64,000 bases of DNA, from positions 248,001 through 312,000 of the forward strand of contig JASSKH010000004.1 in NCBI GenBank assembly GCA_031763025.1. Direction: 5' to 3'. Made by a program: the position numbers and the translations under genes. This document shows, piece after piece, positions 31,395 to 43,593 of this stretch. The notes under the pieces were generated by a model. The model had not been told where the DNA came from, made no database searches, and was given only the letters and a program-made list of their open reading frames with translations. Source of the stretch: Macrocystis pyrifera. Taxonomy: Eukaryota > Sar > Phaeophyceae > Laminariales > Laminariaceae. Position 1 is the stretch's first letter. Every line of letters starts with the position of its first letter.

Positions 31395-31680
31395 TCTTAA
31401 GGGCGCCTGGAAAAATAAAAAATGAACCGTCACATAATTGTTTTTGGCCAGACAGGCGAGGGGGGCGTTACTAGAACCAAGTGAAAAGAAAAACAACAAA
31501 AAAGACGAAAAAAAAAAAACATTTTTCTTATTTCATCATGATGATGACATTGTGATCATGTGATCACAACGGTTGAAAAGGTTTTCCATTCCAACCTCTG
31601 GGGGTGTGGTGTGTCGTTATCTCTTTTTCTCGGACGCATGGGTATAATTCTTACTTCCTTTCTTGAATCTTTGTTTTGGT
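31395..31680 (+). repeat. Dispersed repeat W, uninterrupted copy
   Basis: Uninterrupted counterpart of 27380-27489 plus 29130-29335; it shows the site as it would be without the non-LTR insertion, although the two copies differ considerably. Confidence 0.65.
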
Positions 31681-34600
31681 AAATGCAAGTTTGTCTGTAT
31701 TCCTGTCTGTCTGTTCGCATCCCTTGGGAAACAGGACGGCTGACCCAGGCGTGGTTTTGTATGAGAGTGGGTGCTTTCCACACCAACAAACCGAGAATTC
31801 CAGTATATTCTTTCTACACTCAATTCAACACTTTGAACTGAAAAATCGGACCTACGCAAGGATGTCTTGGAACGAAAAAAGAAAGCGTCCAACAAACTCA
31901 GCCATCCAGAGAATTGCTTTAATAAAAATATATACTAAAAACAAGCAAATCCCAAAACATCGAAAAAGCCAGGTGCTGCCATGCTCACCCCTCAGATGAA
32001 GAAATAATCCAAGAAATATGAAATCGCACTTTGGTGCGGTGATGGCCAGTACTACCACGTGGAAAGCGAGCACTTTCATGGATGTCCACATGCACGCTCT
32101 CGTCTCGTCACCAGCTCTCGTCGCAGCGCGTCCGCGGTGGGCTCCCTTCGTCCCTCTGCCTCCCTGCCGTCCTCCCTTCCGATCGCCGAAATATTGGCGA
32201 CTCCCATTGAGTTGCTATATACTGATGGAAAGCGATATGCCACTCGTCATGCATGGCGATATGCAAGCTCTCGTCTGTTGTCTATCTCGGTTTATGCTCG
32301 TCCGTGGTAGGCTGCCTTCGTCCCTCGCTCTACCTATGCCTCCCACCCCTCCTCGCTCCCTACAGGAGAACTCTCGTCCTTCCTTCCTCCCTGCACCCCT
32401 TCTTCCCCCCGGCAGTGCAACGCTTGTCCGTCCCTTTTCCTCACCTCCTCTATTTGGCAATGCGACTGCCCCGATCCTAGGATGGCTTACGTTTTCCAAA
32501 GAACGTTTGAACTCTGCGCAGTATTCACATATAATATATTGAAAATATTTGGGACATTTGTAAACTTACAGGCTACGTTTTATATTCAATTATGTGGGCA
32601 TCTACTGCTGCTATTGGCCAGGTAGAAGAACAGCATGCAGATGGCAACAACAGCAATAGCGGACACCACAACGACTACGACTGTTGCTACTACAGTAGCG
32701 ATAGCACAGGTAGTACTACTGCTAATAGACAGGCATTAATGGAAGCAGCGTGCACTCGGTCCAATGGACTACTCGGAACACTAGTGCTGCAACTACAGCT
32801 ACTATATTACTCTGTACCCAATGGCCGTTTTTTCCGGAATAGTTCACTTTTCTCGTTTGGTCGCGGGTCTTTTCTCGTGCTTCCTGCTGCGAGACCAGCA
32901 GGGGCGGCGGCGGCGTGGACCGTACGGTGCAAGCGTCGACCTACCACTACTGCTACTGCTGCTACTGCTACTACTCCGCCTACTGCTACTGCTGCTAGTG
33001 CTACTACTCCGCCTACTGCTACTACTTTAAAAAATACTACTACTGACATACTATTATAACAATTACTACTACTATTCTGCCAGATGCACACCGAGACAGG
33101 GGTTATAGAGGGGGACGGGCGCCAGAATAAGCCTGGCTTTGTGGCTCTTGCCCGGTTCAATTACCTGCTGCTGAGACCGTGCGACCGGACAACTCGGCAA
33201 GTGTGATACCTACATACACAGTAGATACCTGCTACCAATTCCCCCCAGGTGGGCGGGCCGAGGGGGGCAATTTTGTGGTCACGCACGTGCTTGGTGTAAG
33301 TTGTGTGGTGTACGTCACAGGGCTAGGTGAATCATACATGACGCTCGACAGACGTTTCTGCTGCTGCTGCTGTACCTACTACTGCTGCTGCTGCGGTTGA
33401 TAAAAATTAAAACTGGACAAGCGGGCAACGCAGAGAGAATTCAGCGGAGGAAATTCTTCGCTGTTGAGAGTGCACACAACTCGTCGTATCATACGCGAAT
33501 TTAGTACAAACATAATATCCAGCCAGTCGGGCAGTGTGGGCCATGCCCGGTGCCACGCATCGAGGCAGTACAGTTAGACAAGAGGCAGTATGGACCTGGT
33601 TCTGTGGCTTGTGCCCGTTGCGATTACCTGCAGCTGATAGCGTGCGACTGGACAACTACAGTAGTTGCTGTAGGTATGACACCAATACCTGGTACAAAAA
33701 AATCTCCCAGGTAGACGGACTGTGGTCGCGAACGTTCTTGGTGTTAGGTGTAATCCACCCATCAAAGGGCTTGATGCAACAGATGTGACAGCCGAAACAT
33801 GTGTACTGCTGTTGCTGATGCATGTCAGCTGCTGCTGCTGCTGCTGCTGCCGCTACTTCTGCTGAGGTTGAAAATATATGTACAGCAGAGGTAGTGGGTC
33901 ATTCCCATTGATTTGCGAAAAACCTAAGACAAATGTGAGGTTTTCCATGTCACCTGCTCGGCTCGGCGAGGCGGAAAGCAATCCTTTGTTTTGTGGATCC
34001 ACCCGAGCGACGTTCAATACCCCCTGCACCGCCACGGGATCCAGACATGCGTCGTAATGTACCCACTGCCCCCTTGCTTGCCCCAGCCGAAAGAGCGAGA
34101 AATAACCCTCGGCCGCCGGAGAGCAGCATACCTGAAAAAATAAAAATGCCAGGTGTTGGATTTCTCATACCATGTGTACATATATGTGTGCCAGGTGTTA
34201 GATTTCTCTTTTGTGCATTAGTTTTCGCTGCTGTTTATGCCATTATTATCGGGGACCTTTTTCCCGAATTCCCCGACGAATTTAGTATCAAGACACGAAG
34301 GCGTTCTATCACGATTTAAGACACATGGCAAAATATCAGGAAGAAGGTTGCACTTCACGTATTTGCGAAAAAAATATAAAGAATATGTGGAAGAAAAAAT
34401 AGAAATCCGCGCAAACCCTTCTGAACATTTTTGTACACTATCTCCAATGGTAACGGTATGCTCCAAGTGGCCAGCCGGATGTTTTTTTTACTGTGTTTTT
34501 TACGATTGTTGGACCTATACCGTAGTTCACGTCGCCTTGGTCACTGGTTCCGGGTGGCAAAGGGGTTAACTGCAGTAGTATCAGCGCAGGAATCACGGCT

Positions 34601-36497
34601 TACCAGTACATAAATTCAGACAGGCTTCTGAGCTTGATACACGGACCGGTATTGTTACGATGAAGTTTTACCCTAGGGTTTCCGAACCGCCAAACACATT
34701 GTTCTGCTACTAGCACTTAGGCAAACGCTTCTTACAACAACCTTGTAGGGCTTTCAGGGCAAATAAGTGTCATTGGCGTCTCTGCCCCTTGATGATGCGA
34801 TTATGTCGACACGTTTAGTTTCGACATATTTAGCGTATTGACCGACACGTGGCTTGAATACAAATTTATACTACTAATATATTTTTTACAATATGAAGGT
34901 AACATCATTGTGAAGTATCGCCTCCCCAAGTAATACAAGCAACGCAAATATCTCGCAAACTACAACTTGCACGCTAAAAATCTCTTCAACCGTGTGTTCC
35001 CCTTGGTAATATGGTCATGTTGGTACCTCAAGTGTTGAAAATAAAACGTAGTCCCTTGTTTATTGCCCGAAGGTGCAATCTTACGCATTTTCCTGCAACC
35101 AGCTCGTAACTTGTTTCGAAATTTTTATCGGACGGACCTTATTACTCGCAACGTAACATACAACACGCCCCCTGGCCTGAGTTTCCGAGCCGCGTTTCTC
35201 CGAACCATGTTAGTTCTCCTTATCCCGTATCAGTTTCTTCTACATGAAGCAGGGATGCAGTAATGCTCCGAGCATACGCTTTGTACGCCAAGTACTGAGA
35301 GAATTGATGCAGAGGTGGTTTACATGCTGCGAGAGTGCTGTGAGTCTGAGCAGTACTGAAGGCCCACATACTGCTGCGAGTACGGGGATGTATGCAGAAA
35401 TGCTAGTACAAGCAGAACCCGCAAGGTCTGCGCCAAAAATACCTTGAGGTAACTATCGACCACCAAAGCGTGTCTCGATGGAAACCAAGGGCTATTTTCG
35501 AAAAGTTGTCGACCAAGTAATATAATCTTCTCAAAGACAGCGACCATGCTGAAGCAACCTGTATTTTTGTTTGTCGCATTGAACCGTTCTTCCTGCCCAG
35601 CTACACCAGTACACCCAGTGTCCGTCCTGATTCCTTATATAAAAGAAATATGTGTATTCACAGACCGTGAGACAGAGAAAACGCCAAAACAGAAATAACA
35701 GCAAATAAATGGGTAGAGGAAGTTAATGCCGATGTTCCGGGTCGAGAACACGACATGGTGAGACCAGAAAAAACAGAAAGGCAATATAAAAAGACACAAA
35801 ACAAGTCTATAATGAAAAGTAATACAAGTGACTCAAAGAGATCAGCAAGGCTGTTAATAACCGAAGAACAAAATACACGCTCAAGGGCAACAGATTAATG
35901 CCACACCCACAAGGCAACGCAAACGAGAAGGATATACCAGCAAAAGGACGGCGGCTCAACTGTCGCCTCCGCGTTGTTGTTTCAGGATACGTCTTGCTTG
36001 TCGACACAAAGCTGCATGATTTCGTTTATGGCCATGTACTGGTATCCGATGTAAGACTCGGGCCTGCTGTTTCGCTCACTGACTGACAGTCCACACGGCG
36101 TGAACTGGTTCCTTCCATAGATGTCATGAAGGGAATGATCGCTGCATTGCCGATGGAGAAACAGTTGTACTCTGTAATTATATCGCAGGATAATTCACTC
36201 CTAGCGGGAATTTCTTTAGCACCCTAGTTCTTGGGAGTTGGAATACGATCTTTCGACAGGGTTGTTCTTCATTGCAATACCAACAAACTATCAGGTGGTA
36301 TATATCCTTTTTGCTTTTTTATGTCGTCGGTCGAGGTCAAAGTTGACAAAAAATACCCGAAAGATGTTGAATGAACCTCACGAACTAAACACAAATAAAT
36401 CCAAACATAGAACATCCTTGTTTGTTGAAATGGTATTGCAGAATGAACCTGCCAAACTTCGTATTCCAACTCTCGAAAGACCTCAACCCAAACCCTC
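31681..36497. other. Intergenic region with simple repeats
   Basis: No supported gene. Two related segments stand in tandem at 32060-32200 and 32220-32400 (GCTCTCGTC ... TGCTCGTCCGTGGTAGGCT type). CTACTGCTACTG triplet runs lie at 32940-33040, CTGCTGCTG runs at 33356-33400 and 33825-33860. TACCTGGTA is at 33686. An open frame at 33993-34319 (+) has a Pro/Arg-rich start and one hydrophobic segment, but part of it translates a duplicated GCCAGGTGTT-type sequence, so I do not call it. At 35270-35400 GCGAGAGTGCTG/ACTGCTGCGAGTAC words recur. Confidence 0.4.
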
Positions 36498-39400
36498 ATG
36501 TCGGCGCTGTTATTGGCAGACGACGAGGTGGCAAGAAGCGGTGGCGTTGTGCGGTCACGAGTCATGGCGCGTCTGTTGCTTGTGAGGGGACTGGTCTGCT
36601 GGCTAGCGGTAGGCGGAAGGGCGACAGCGGACCCAAACCTCCGCCAAGTGTCCGAAAAAACTGGAGCCTGTCCTCGTTGCGACATGATTTTCACGATGCT
36701 CAAGACAGACTCATCGGGCGAGCGTGTCCAACACATCGAGATGGTGGAGCGAGGTGAGGGCGTTTTTTTTTTGGCTGCAGTACTGCAGTCGGGATACTTC
36801 CACGCGACCCTCTTATCTTGCACTCAACCTTCAGAAGGTGCTCGTCCACAAGCTCTCGCAATACGTGGCACCGAGTACCGGAGAGTATTGTGTGATATTC
36901 TACCTTGTACAGTTAAGGAAAAAGAAATAATGCACATAGGGTCCTATAGTACCCAAGCTTTCGCAGTAATGACAAGCCTCCCCGATTTACTTGCATCGAC
37001 GGAAGAGCGGCAAACTGTTGTACCTGCAAAATTTCAGCTTCGGCAGCTGCTTGACAGCATCGTTTATGACGCTGGTTGTACAAGTCAATGTTCCCGGCCA
37101 CCAATACAGCTGTCTACTCCGCGCCCTCGGTCATAGTAATACTTTAATTAGGGACTTTAGCCAAAATCAGGTATTGCAGGCCACGTTTTGGCCAAAATCA
37201 GATACATTCTAAAGACAAGCACAACGCACACCCCAGGAGCCCTGCTGTTGACATCGTAGCTGATTTTGGCTCGAAAAGGCCAAGGTATACCCGACTTTTT
37301 CTACGTACTCTGTCTAGCTTTCAACTGGTTTTGGCCAACTTTGAGCCAATCAGAGATGCCGTACGTACAATGTTATTTATCTCCGTATGCCTCCGCCCTC
37401 CCTCGGTTGAAATTCTTCTGTATTGACGTATAAACTCTGTACTCGTTCGTCGTACGTAAATGTACGTATTTATACATGCATTCATGCGTATGCTGGTTTC
37501 TCTTTTACTTCTCTGGGGTGTGCGATATGCTTCAGTTATTAATAGTTGTTGTGATGTACTCTGTTGTTTTCGATGGTCGCAGCAGTCTATACAGCGCCAT
37601 GATCACACGGCATTTCGTCTGCACCACCCCGCATCGAGGTGGTCTCAGTTTTGGCACGGCAAGATAATGTCGTGCCGAGCCGGCGGTTCCGCGAGGACGG
37701 TCTAGCAGCTTTAATAAAGCTGTCAACGGGGGGGGGACGCTAGAGTACATACTCTTGGCGCTCCCGCCGTGGCAAACCAAACGAACCATATATTAATAGG
37801 GACTCTCTGCAGGTCCACGTGGAGCCCGTGGTACCTACACCCTAAAGAAAATCAAACAATTCAGATTCTGGAGGCCATGTGGCACGCTTAGTGCTTTAGG
37901 CGCCTTCTTTTCTATCGGATTTTCGTGGACATGACACCGCTCGTGGCGCGCTTTTTTTACTTGGTTTTAGTATACACCTGAATTTTATCTCAAACGGATC
38001 AGGTATACCTGATTTTGGCATTTGCCCATATTTTATCGTCAAATTGTGAGGTTTGAGCTACTTTTCTCGTCTTGGGGGCGCTATACCCCAACCAACGTTA
38101 TCGTTTACGTCTGCATTCAGGGGAGCCCAAGAGCGGAACGACATTCATGTACGATTGGGCCCATGGTGCTCTTATCCGGACGTGCAACTTCCTGAACGAG
38201 TGGTTTGGTGGCACGTCTTGCCAGTTGACGACCGGAAAATATCGTGGAATGTTCCACACTCCGGAGGAAGTATCTATTATATTTGACCCAAGCCTGGGTG
38301 GTGACGATGCGAAGTGCCCTTGTGAAGGCGTGGACAGGTGGGGGTTTACTCCGCGACATACTTCCCTCTTAGATATAACATCTCACTTCAGCGTATGTTG
38401 TTGAGATATCTTGGTCTGAGTAAACTGGGGACGTGTGGGTATCCACGGTGTTTACGTCCATCCTTGTAACCCTTGTTGTACATACAAGAAAATCAAATAG
38501 TCCCAAATTTGTGCCGCTTACTAACTGTGTATGGGTGACTATGCCTGGTGCCACAGGGCTGCAGACCCACCCGCGTCCTCGACCATCCAGCATATGTCAA
38601 CGATAGTCTACTGCTGTGCTCGGTTGCTTGGGATTTTCAACTTTGTTAACGAAAGCGATGACTCTTTGTGTGTGAAAATACACCCTGAAAATGTATCGGG
38701 CGAAATCTGCTAAACTTCTCTTTGATCAACTTAGCGGGCGGTAACGGGCAAGGGGTCTTATTTCGGCTTCTGTCTCGGCAACCTGAGGCAAACCAAGAAA
38801 ATGTTTTAACCGTATGAACTCACGGATTCAGATAACACGTTACTCATCCGCTAGATTGTTATTACTCACGACGACCGACAGTCCATGCATCGGACACATC
38901 ACAATCTAGATCTTCGAGATAATGGATCCTGCCGCTATGAAGTGTTGTGGAAGACAGGTATTGTGTGCAGATTCAACCCAGGAAAAAGGTGCTACGTAGA
39001 TCGTAAAATGTTAGGACTACATTGGCCATAAAATGTCCAGAACATGCAATCGGGATCGGTGACCTGTCTGGTGTGCCCAACTGCCTCACTACTTATCCTA
39101 CCAACTGATACGATTGTAATGATTGCCATCTTTACCGCCAGGGTTGAAATCAGGGTCACAGACGAGAACAAGCACTCCCTGCCGGTGGATCCCTTATGCC
39201 CATGGCAGCATCCTTCTGGCCTTGCCAAGCGCGAAGTTGGCTGTTCGTCAGCTGACGGTGGTCCTTTGAAGAATTACTTCGATATCTGGCTCTGTATGGA
39301 GCAGGCGGCCTGCACAATCAATGGTGCGCTTGATTGTTCCGAAGTCGACGTTAGGCCCGAAGACACGAGTGAAAGCCAATGAGCGTATTTTAGAGAATAT

Positions 39401-40315
39401 ATGTATATATATATTATGTAGCTAGCAGCAGGGACGCCACGTTCACGAAGTGACGCCATCGTCTTGGCGGTTGAATTTGCTTTCTACCGTATTTATCTCG
39501 AGTCGCTTGTTTACGAGGTTCACCCTCATGACTGCTGTATTCTTGCTATAGCCGCTAGCGCATTCACCTGCTTGCTCGTAAATCCAAGGTACATTAGGAT
39601 CTTTTGTGGCTATCCAAACAGAGGTCACGATTTTTCTCGATCACAGACAAGTGAGGTTTCCCAGGTATCTCGTACCTGGTAGTTTCCTGGTGTGATTTTT
39701 TGTTAGGAAACGCAGGTAATTTCATCAACGTCTTTGCTTGGCTTGGAAACGCCTCCATTCTGATTTCTCATCTCCCGTTTGACAGATCCTCGTCATCAAT
39801 TCGTCGTAATGCGCGATCCAAGGGCAGGTGCAGTCAGCACGTTCTTCCACCAAGAAAAGCACCCCACTTCCAAAAAGGGGTTTTCAGTAGGAGGGAAAAT
39901 ATTGACGCTGGATGAATTCACTTTGGCGATGACCCCGGTTCTGTGCCAGTGGGTTACGGTCCGATACCTTCTCTTTTCCGCCATTCTGGAACCAAAGAGT
40001 ACCCTCTTTTGGTATGACGAGGCGTTCCGCGATTCACACAAATGGCACTATGAGTGGCTAGCGGCTGTGGGCGTGCATCTGCCTGAGCCTGTCGTCGAGG
40101 CAATGGCGAATTCAGCTTTGCGCGACGACTTCGAGTTCAACACAAGTGGAAAGAATGACCACCCTGGGGTCGTGGAAGAAGTGAAGACTGAAGAACAGCA
40201 CAGGCTGACTTGGCAAGACTTACTGAGGCCAGAAACATCGGAGGAACTTGACGCGATCGTGCGGCAATGGCTCCCACCCGCGGTTCTTGTGAAGTTGAAT
40301 GTGACCGAGCCTTAA
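36498..40315 (+). CDS. Sulfotransferase, four exons
   Basis: Exons: 36498-36753, 38121-38392, 38882-38957, 39786-40315 (stop TAA). Introns are GT-AG with phases 1, 0, 1, and the total (1134 bases, 377 residues) stays in frame throughout. The PAPS 5'-phosphosulfate loop is GEPKSGTTF (residues 86-94), split by intron 1 at its first Gly. The 3'-phosphate motif is RDPRAGAVS (211-219), with Arg and Ser eight residues apart as in the family. LLDITSHF before the short exon 3 sits where many sulfotransferases have their substrate loop. A second ATG at 36564 gives a cleaner signal peptide or membrane anchor (ARLLLVRGLVCWLAVGG, then ATADP), so 36564 may be the true start (355 residues). Probably Golgi/secretory, sulfating polysaccharide or protein; the substrate is not readable. 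Exon 3 is the least certain part. It shows no stops, unlike the surrounding elements. Confidence 0.83.
37160..38019. mobile_element. 860-bp terminal-inverted-repeat element X in intron 1
   Basis: GCCAAAATCAGGTAT at 37160-37174 is inverted at 38005-38019 (ATACCTGATTTTGGC). The left part matches 40505-40850 and the right part matches 60884-61345, so it is a dispersed family. No transposase is encoded, so it is non-autonomous. It accounts for most of the length of sulfotransferase intron 1. Confidence 0.75.
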
Positions 40316-40504
40316 GGACCTACAATTGGACTCGAGGGGGAGATTACCGATGGCTAGAGGGTACGCTCGTTCCTACTCATGGGTGGAACTCAACGCGATC
40401 GCCCGCGAAAGGTTTCCGATGGCGGTTCTTATACCAGGTAGTATATTTGTAGGTAACAAAAGTGCTTCTAAGTTACCTTGGGGGCGGAAGGACAAAAGGT
40501 TATA
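40316..40504 (+). other. Probable 3' flank of the sulfotransferase gene
   Basis: Sequence after the stop up to the next repeat; includes TACCAGGTA at 40432. No polyadenylation signal could be assigned with confidence. Confidence 0.35.
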
Positions 40505-40860
40505 ACCAAAATCAGGTATATCTGATGGCCATGTTCCGGCGAAAATCAGTTACACACTCTGAAAACAAGTACAAGACACACGCCAGGAGCCCTGCTATTG
40601 GGCAGGCTATCATACCTGAATTTGGCTCTCAAAGGCCAATGTATACCTGGTTTTGTCTACTCTGTCTAGCTTCCAAATGATTTTGACCAACTTTCAACCA
40701 ACCAGACAAGCTATGTATGCACTGTTCTTTCTCTGCGTATGCGTCTGTGCGGTCCCTCGGATAAAATTATTGTGTATAAGCGCTGTACTGGTACGTACAT
40801 ACATGGTGGTATTTATACATACACACCTACACTGATTTCACCTTTTCTTCGTCGGGGCAA
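40505..40860. repeat. Element X, left-part copy
   Basis: Begins ACCAAAATCAGGTATA and follows the order of 37160-37490 (CAGGAGCCCTGCT, CTGTCTAGCTT, CCTCGGATAAAATT) with many substitutions. The right end is replaced by repeat Y. Confidence 0.7.
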
Positions 40861-41090
40861 ATATGTCGGGGAGACAGCACTTTTACCCCTTGACAGACAC
40901 GGTCAAGGCAAATGTATTGACGGACAGCCCTTGCAGCATAACCCGGGGACGCTACGAAAAATCCCCGTTCTTCCGGAATCGCCTGAAAATATGGTCGAAA
41001 GTAATGTATTTTCCAGAGTGTATTTTTGTTTTTTTCGGCTTTTTTTATTCATTTCCGAGTCCGATCTACGGAAAAATGCAATCGAATTGC
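40861..41090. repeat. Dispersed repeat Y, copy 2 (inverted to copy 1)
   Basis: GGGGAGACAGCACTTTTACC ... AAAAATCCCCGTTCTTCC ... TCCGAGTCCGATCTACGG is the reverse complement of the 31058-31260 order. Confidence 0.7.
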
Positions 41091-41170
41091 AGAAACTCGA
41101 TATTGTAATGTTGTAAAGTATCTCTATTCTCTGTTTGTAAAACTGAGTCTCAGCTGCGGTAATTGTAATC

Positions 41171-41222
41171 TTGTCTGTCTGTCTGTCTGTCTGTCTGACT
41201 GACGGTCTGTCTGTCTGTCCGC
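41171..41222. repeat. (GTCT)n microsatellite
   Basis: About twelve GTCT units with a few interruptions, ending in a pyrimidine-rich CCGCAG. Confidence 0.9.
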
Positions 41223-41560
41223 AGTCACAAGGAAACTCCGATCCTCGCAAAATCTGGTCCCAAACCGCCCCCGACGTTGACGAGTATACCACGCGAATCG
41301 ATAGCGGACACACTCGCAAGCACCCTGGGCCAACTTTCAGGTTCAACGGAGCCCTGCGCCTTGAGCTACGCGACTCAGTCTCACCGGGGGGACAGTCGCT
41401 TGTAGATACTCGTGCCAGAGTCGGTACGAGCGACGAAATGTTTCGCAAATTGGCTACAGCGGATCGATCGCAACAAAAGTGGGACCTTGCAGAACAATGG
41501 CACGCTCAGCGTGGTTGGCTAACGGCGTTTTCGAGGTCGTTATCCGCCGCGCGCAAACGG
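41223..41560 (+). CDS. Possible exon of an unrecognised gene
   Basis: A 3' splice-site-like pyrimidine tract and CAG (GTCTGTCCGCAG) precede an open stretch whose translation has a normal amino-acid mix (WSQTAPDVDEYTTRIDSG, LRLELRDSVSPGGQS, TSDEMFRKLATADRSQQKW). Possible donors are CGAG|GTCG at about 41532 and CAAG|GTCG at about 41570. I do not recognise the family, and it could equally be a fragment of a transposon gag. Confidence 0.3.
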
Positions 41561-41738
41561 CCGTGCAAGGTCGCTTCTGGCTGCGTTGTCTTGGCCCATG
41601 GGGTTTGCAATATATTCTGTGGCGTTTTTCGGCGAGATTGATTCCTGCTCCACAGTAAATCGGGGTATATAATTATCAAATACCTGGTACCTGGTAGCCT
41701 GGTAGGCAACAACAGCGACAGCACTCATCAAACTACTA

Positions 41739-41836
41739 TGACGGGGGACCATAGTAGTGGGACCAAATATTGCTAGTCAACACAGGGAAGAATATAGATA
41801 TTTGTGTGTACCGTAGGTCCTATTTACTACCGGTAA
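41739..41836. mobile_element. MITE of the TTACGGGGG family, damaged copy
   Basis: Starts TGACGGGGGACCATAG after a TA, carries the family core GGGACCAAATATTG and TAGGTCCTATT, but its right terminal repeat is mostly deleted (ends ACCGGTAA). Confidence 0.65.
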
Positions 41837-43353
41837 ATTGTCTGTACAGACGGTTTCTGCGCTGTGACGCGCATCGCTTAAGTAGTGTATTTAGAACTGC
41901 GAAAACCGATGAAATCGATCCCAATCCTGTCGTACTGGTGGCGCAGGTGCTCGTGCCGCTGTGGTGCCCTGCGACTGGTGGCACCTCAATTGAAACGGAA
42001 GTTTTTGTTCCTGTGTCTCCGGGGTCGTCCCTGGTTTGTTGTGTGCCCGGAGTCTCTGCCGGCTGGCAGCAGTTATCACCTGTTCTGGTCCTCCTGCTGG
42101 GATATCTGACGGTCTAGAGGACATCCAGTGTACATGCCTTGTCCTAGACACAGAATCTGACTACTTGAGTGATCAGCTTTTCGTATCGAAAAATGGCAAC
42201 TCTCTGAATTCAAGATGTTGTCCACGACAACAAACAGCAGCAGAACGATCGATGAGTAGGTTGGTGACACGACTGTATAGCGTCGTTGCTTCGCGCCCGA
42301 CGCGCGGTCAGCGGGCGGTGCATCTCTACGTGTCCAGACTACAGTCGGCTGGCGGGGGTTTGGGCCTAGAGACCAGGAGAAGCGCACTCGCCGCGCACTG
42401 CTCGGTAGGTACGTACTTGTAGACTACAGCAGCGGCACAGCAGAAGCAGCAAATAAATAGACCTGAATTTCAATCTATTTAATTCGTATTGAAAATAGAG
42501 GTACCGTCCGGCAAGCTCTTGCCCCTAGAGCATGCATCCACCTCATTTCTTTGAGCCCGTCATCTATACTAGTTGATATTTCCCGCCACCGCGCGGGTTG
42601 CCCGTGGGCTGAGTCTCTGTCGAGATCGAGCGTCTATCGCGTATCGTCGCACCAGCTGAAATATCTCTACTTTTCGCCTTTATTAGTATTTTGCGATCCT
42701 CGTCGTATGTGTCGGTACTCGCAAAAAGAATGACCCAAAATTGCATACTATCGTAGGTCTTTTACAACAGCAGTTAGTCGATTACTTTCTACTTTTCGCC
42801 TTATTTTGCATCTTGCGATCCTCATCGTGTGTATGTTTCCGTACTCGCAAAAATAATAAACCGGCAGTTAAAAATACGTCAATCTGTCGAATGTGTAACA
42901 GCACACAACAAACAATGAGCTTTTTTCAGGTTTGGGAGGATACCGTAGGACGCCGGCGGCAAGCTCTTGCCCCCTAGAGCATGCATCCACCTTAGTTCTC
43001 GTTTCGCCAACAACAACTATTTCGCGGTACAGAGATCTCTTGTCAATCTGTCGTTTACTTGTTGTAATAAACAGCCGACATGTTTAGCTTTGGCCAGGAG
43101 AGCGTCGTCAGCTTTCTGACTGATTGTTGGAGATCTCTCCCCGATCATGTTTCGTTTTTCATTGGCCAACAGTCTTGTATTTTGCCCTGCAACCCCATTA
43201 CACCTCAATGATATTGATCCCATTGCTGTGGTACTGGTGCGGGTGCTCGTTCCGTCTTCGTGTGCTGCTTCTGGATATATGTCCCCGCCGAGTACTATAA
43301 CAAGTGGTACCGATAGTCAACAAGTAGACGCTCTGCTTGAGCCAAACACAGCA

Positions 43354-43470
43354 CTCTGGGGTTCCGTCTGTGCTGGTCCCGACTGGCCTCTCCCGTCACT
43401 CTCAACAACTCCTCTGGGGTTCCGTCTGTGCTGGTCCCGACTGGCCTCTCCCGTCACTCTCAACAACTCC
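43354..43470. repeat. 58-bp perfect-looking tandem duplication
   Basis: CTGGGGTTCCGTCTGTGCTG ... CTCAACAACTCC occurs twice, with GTTCCG at 43361 and 43419. Confidence 0.9.
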
Positions 43471-43593
43471 ACTTGCGACTTCACAAAAAAAGAGACAAAC
43501 AAACCGAGAACAGCGCTCGAATGCAGTTCATCGAGGGCATTAACAATATCAAATTAGTAAAACATTTGCACGTAAAAACAAATTATAGGGATT

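Larger units (their letters stand above)
41561..43582. other. Intergenic, with small duplications
   Basis: Two overlapping TACCTGGTA at 41681-41696, a MITE remnant (41739-41836), and diverged duplicates: 41910-41985 with 43210-43280 (GATCCCA ... GTGCTCGTGCC type), 42490-42550 with 42950-43005 (GGCAAGCTCTTGCCCC), and 42660-42725 with 42785-42855. No gene supported. Confidence 0.45.

Noticed and set aside
33993-34319. Small membrane protein
   Set aside because: Part of the frame is a duplicated GCCAGGTGTT-type DNA repeat and no homologue is recognised.
36269-36823. 184-codon minus ORF opposite sulfotransferase exon 1
   Set aside because: Antisense shadow; the plus strand has the signal peptide and joins in frame to the PAPS-binding exon.
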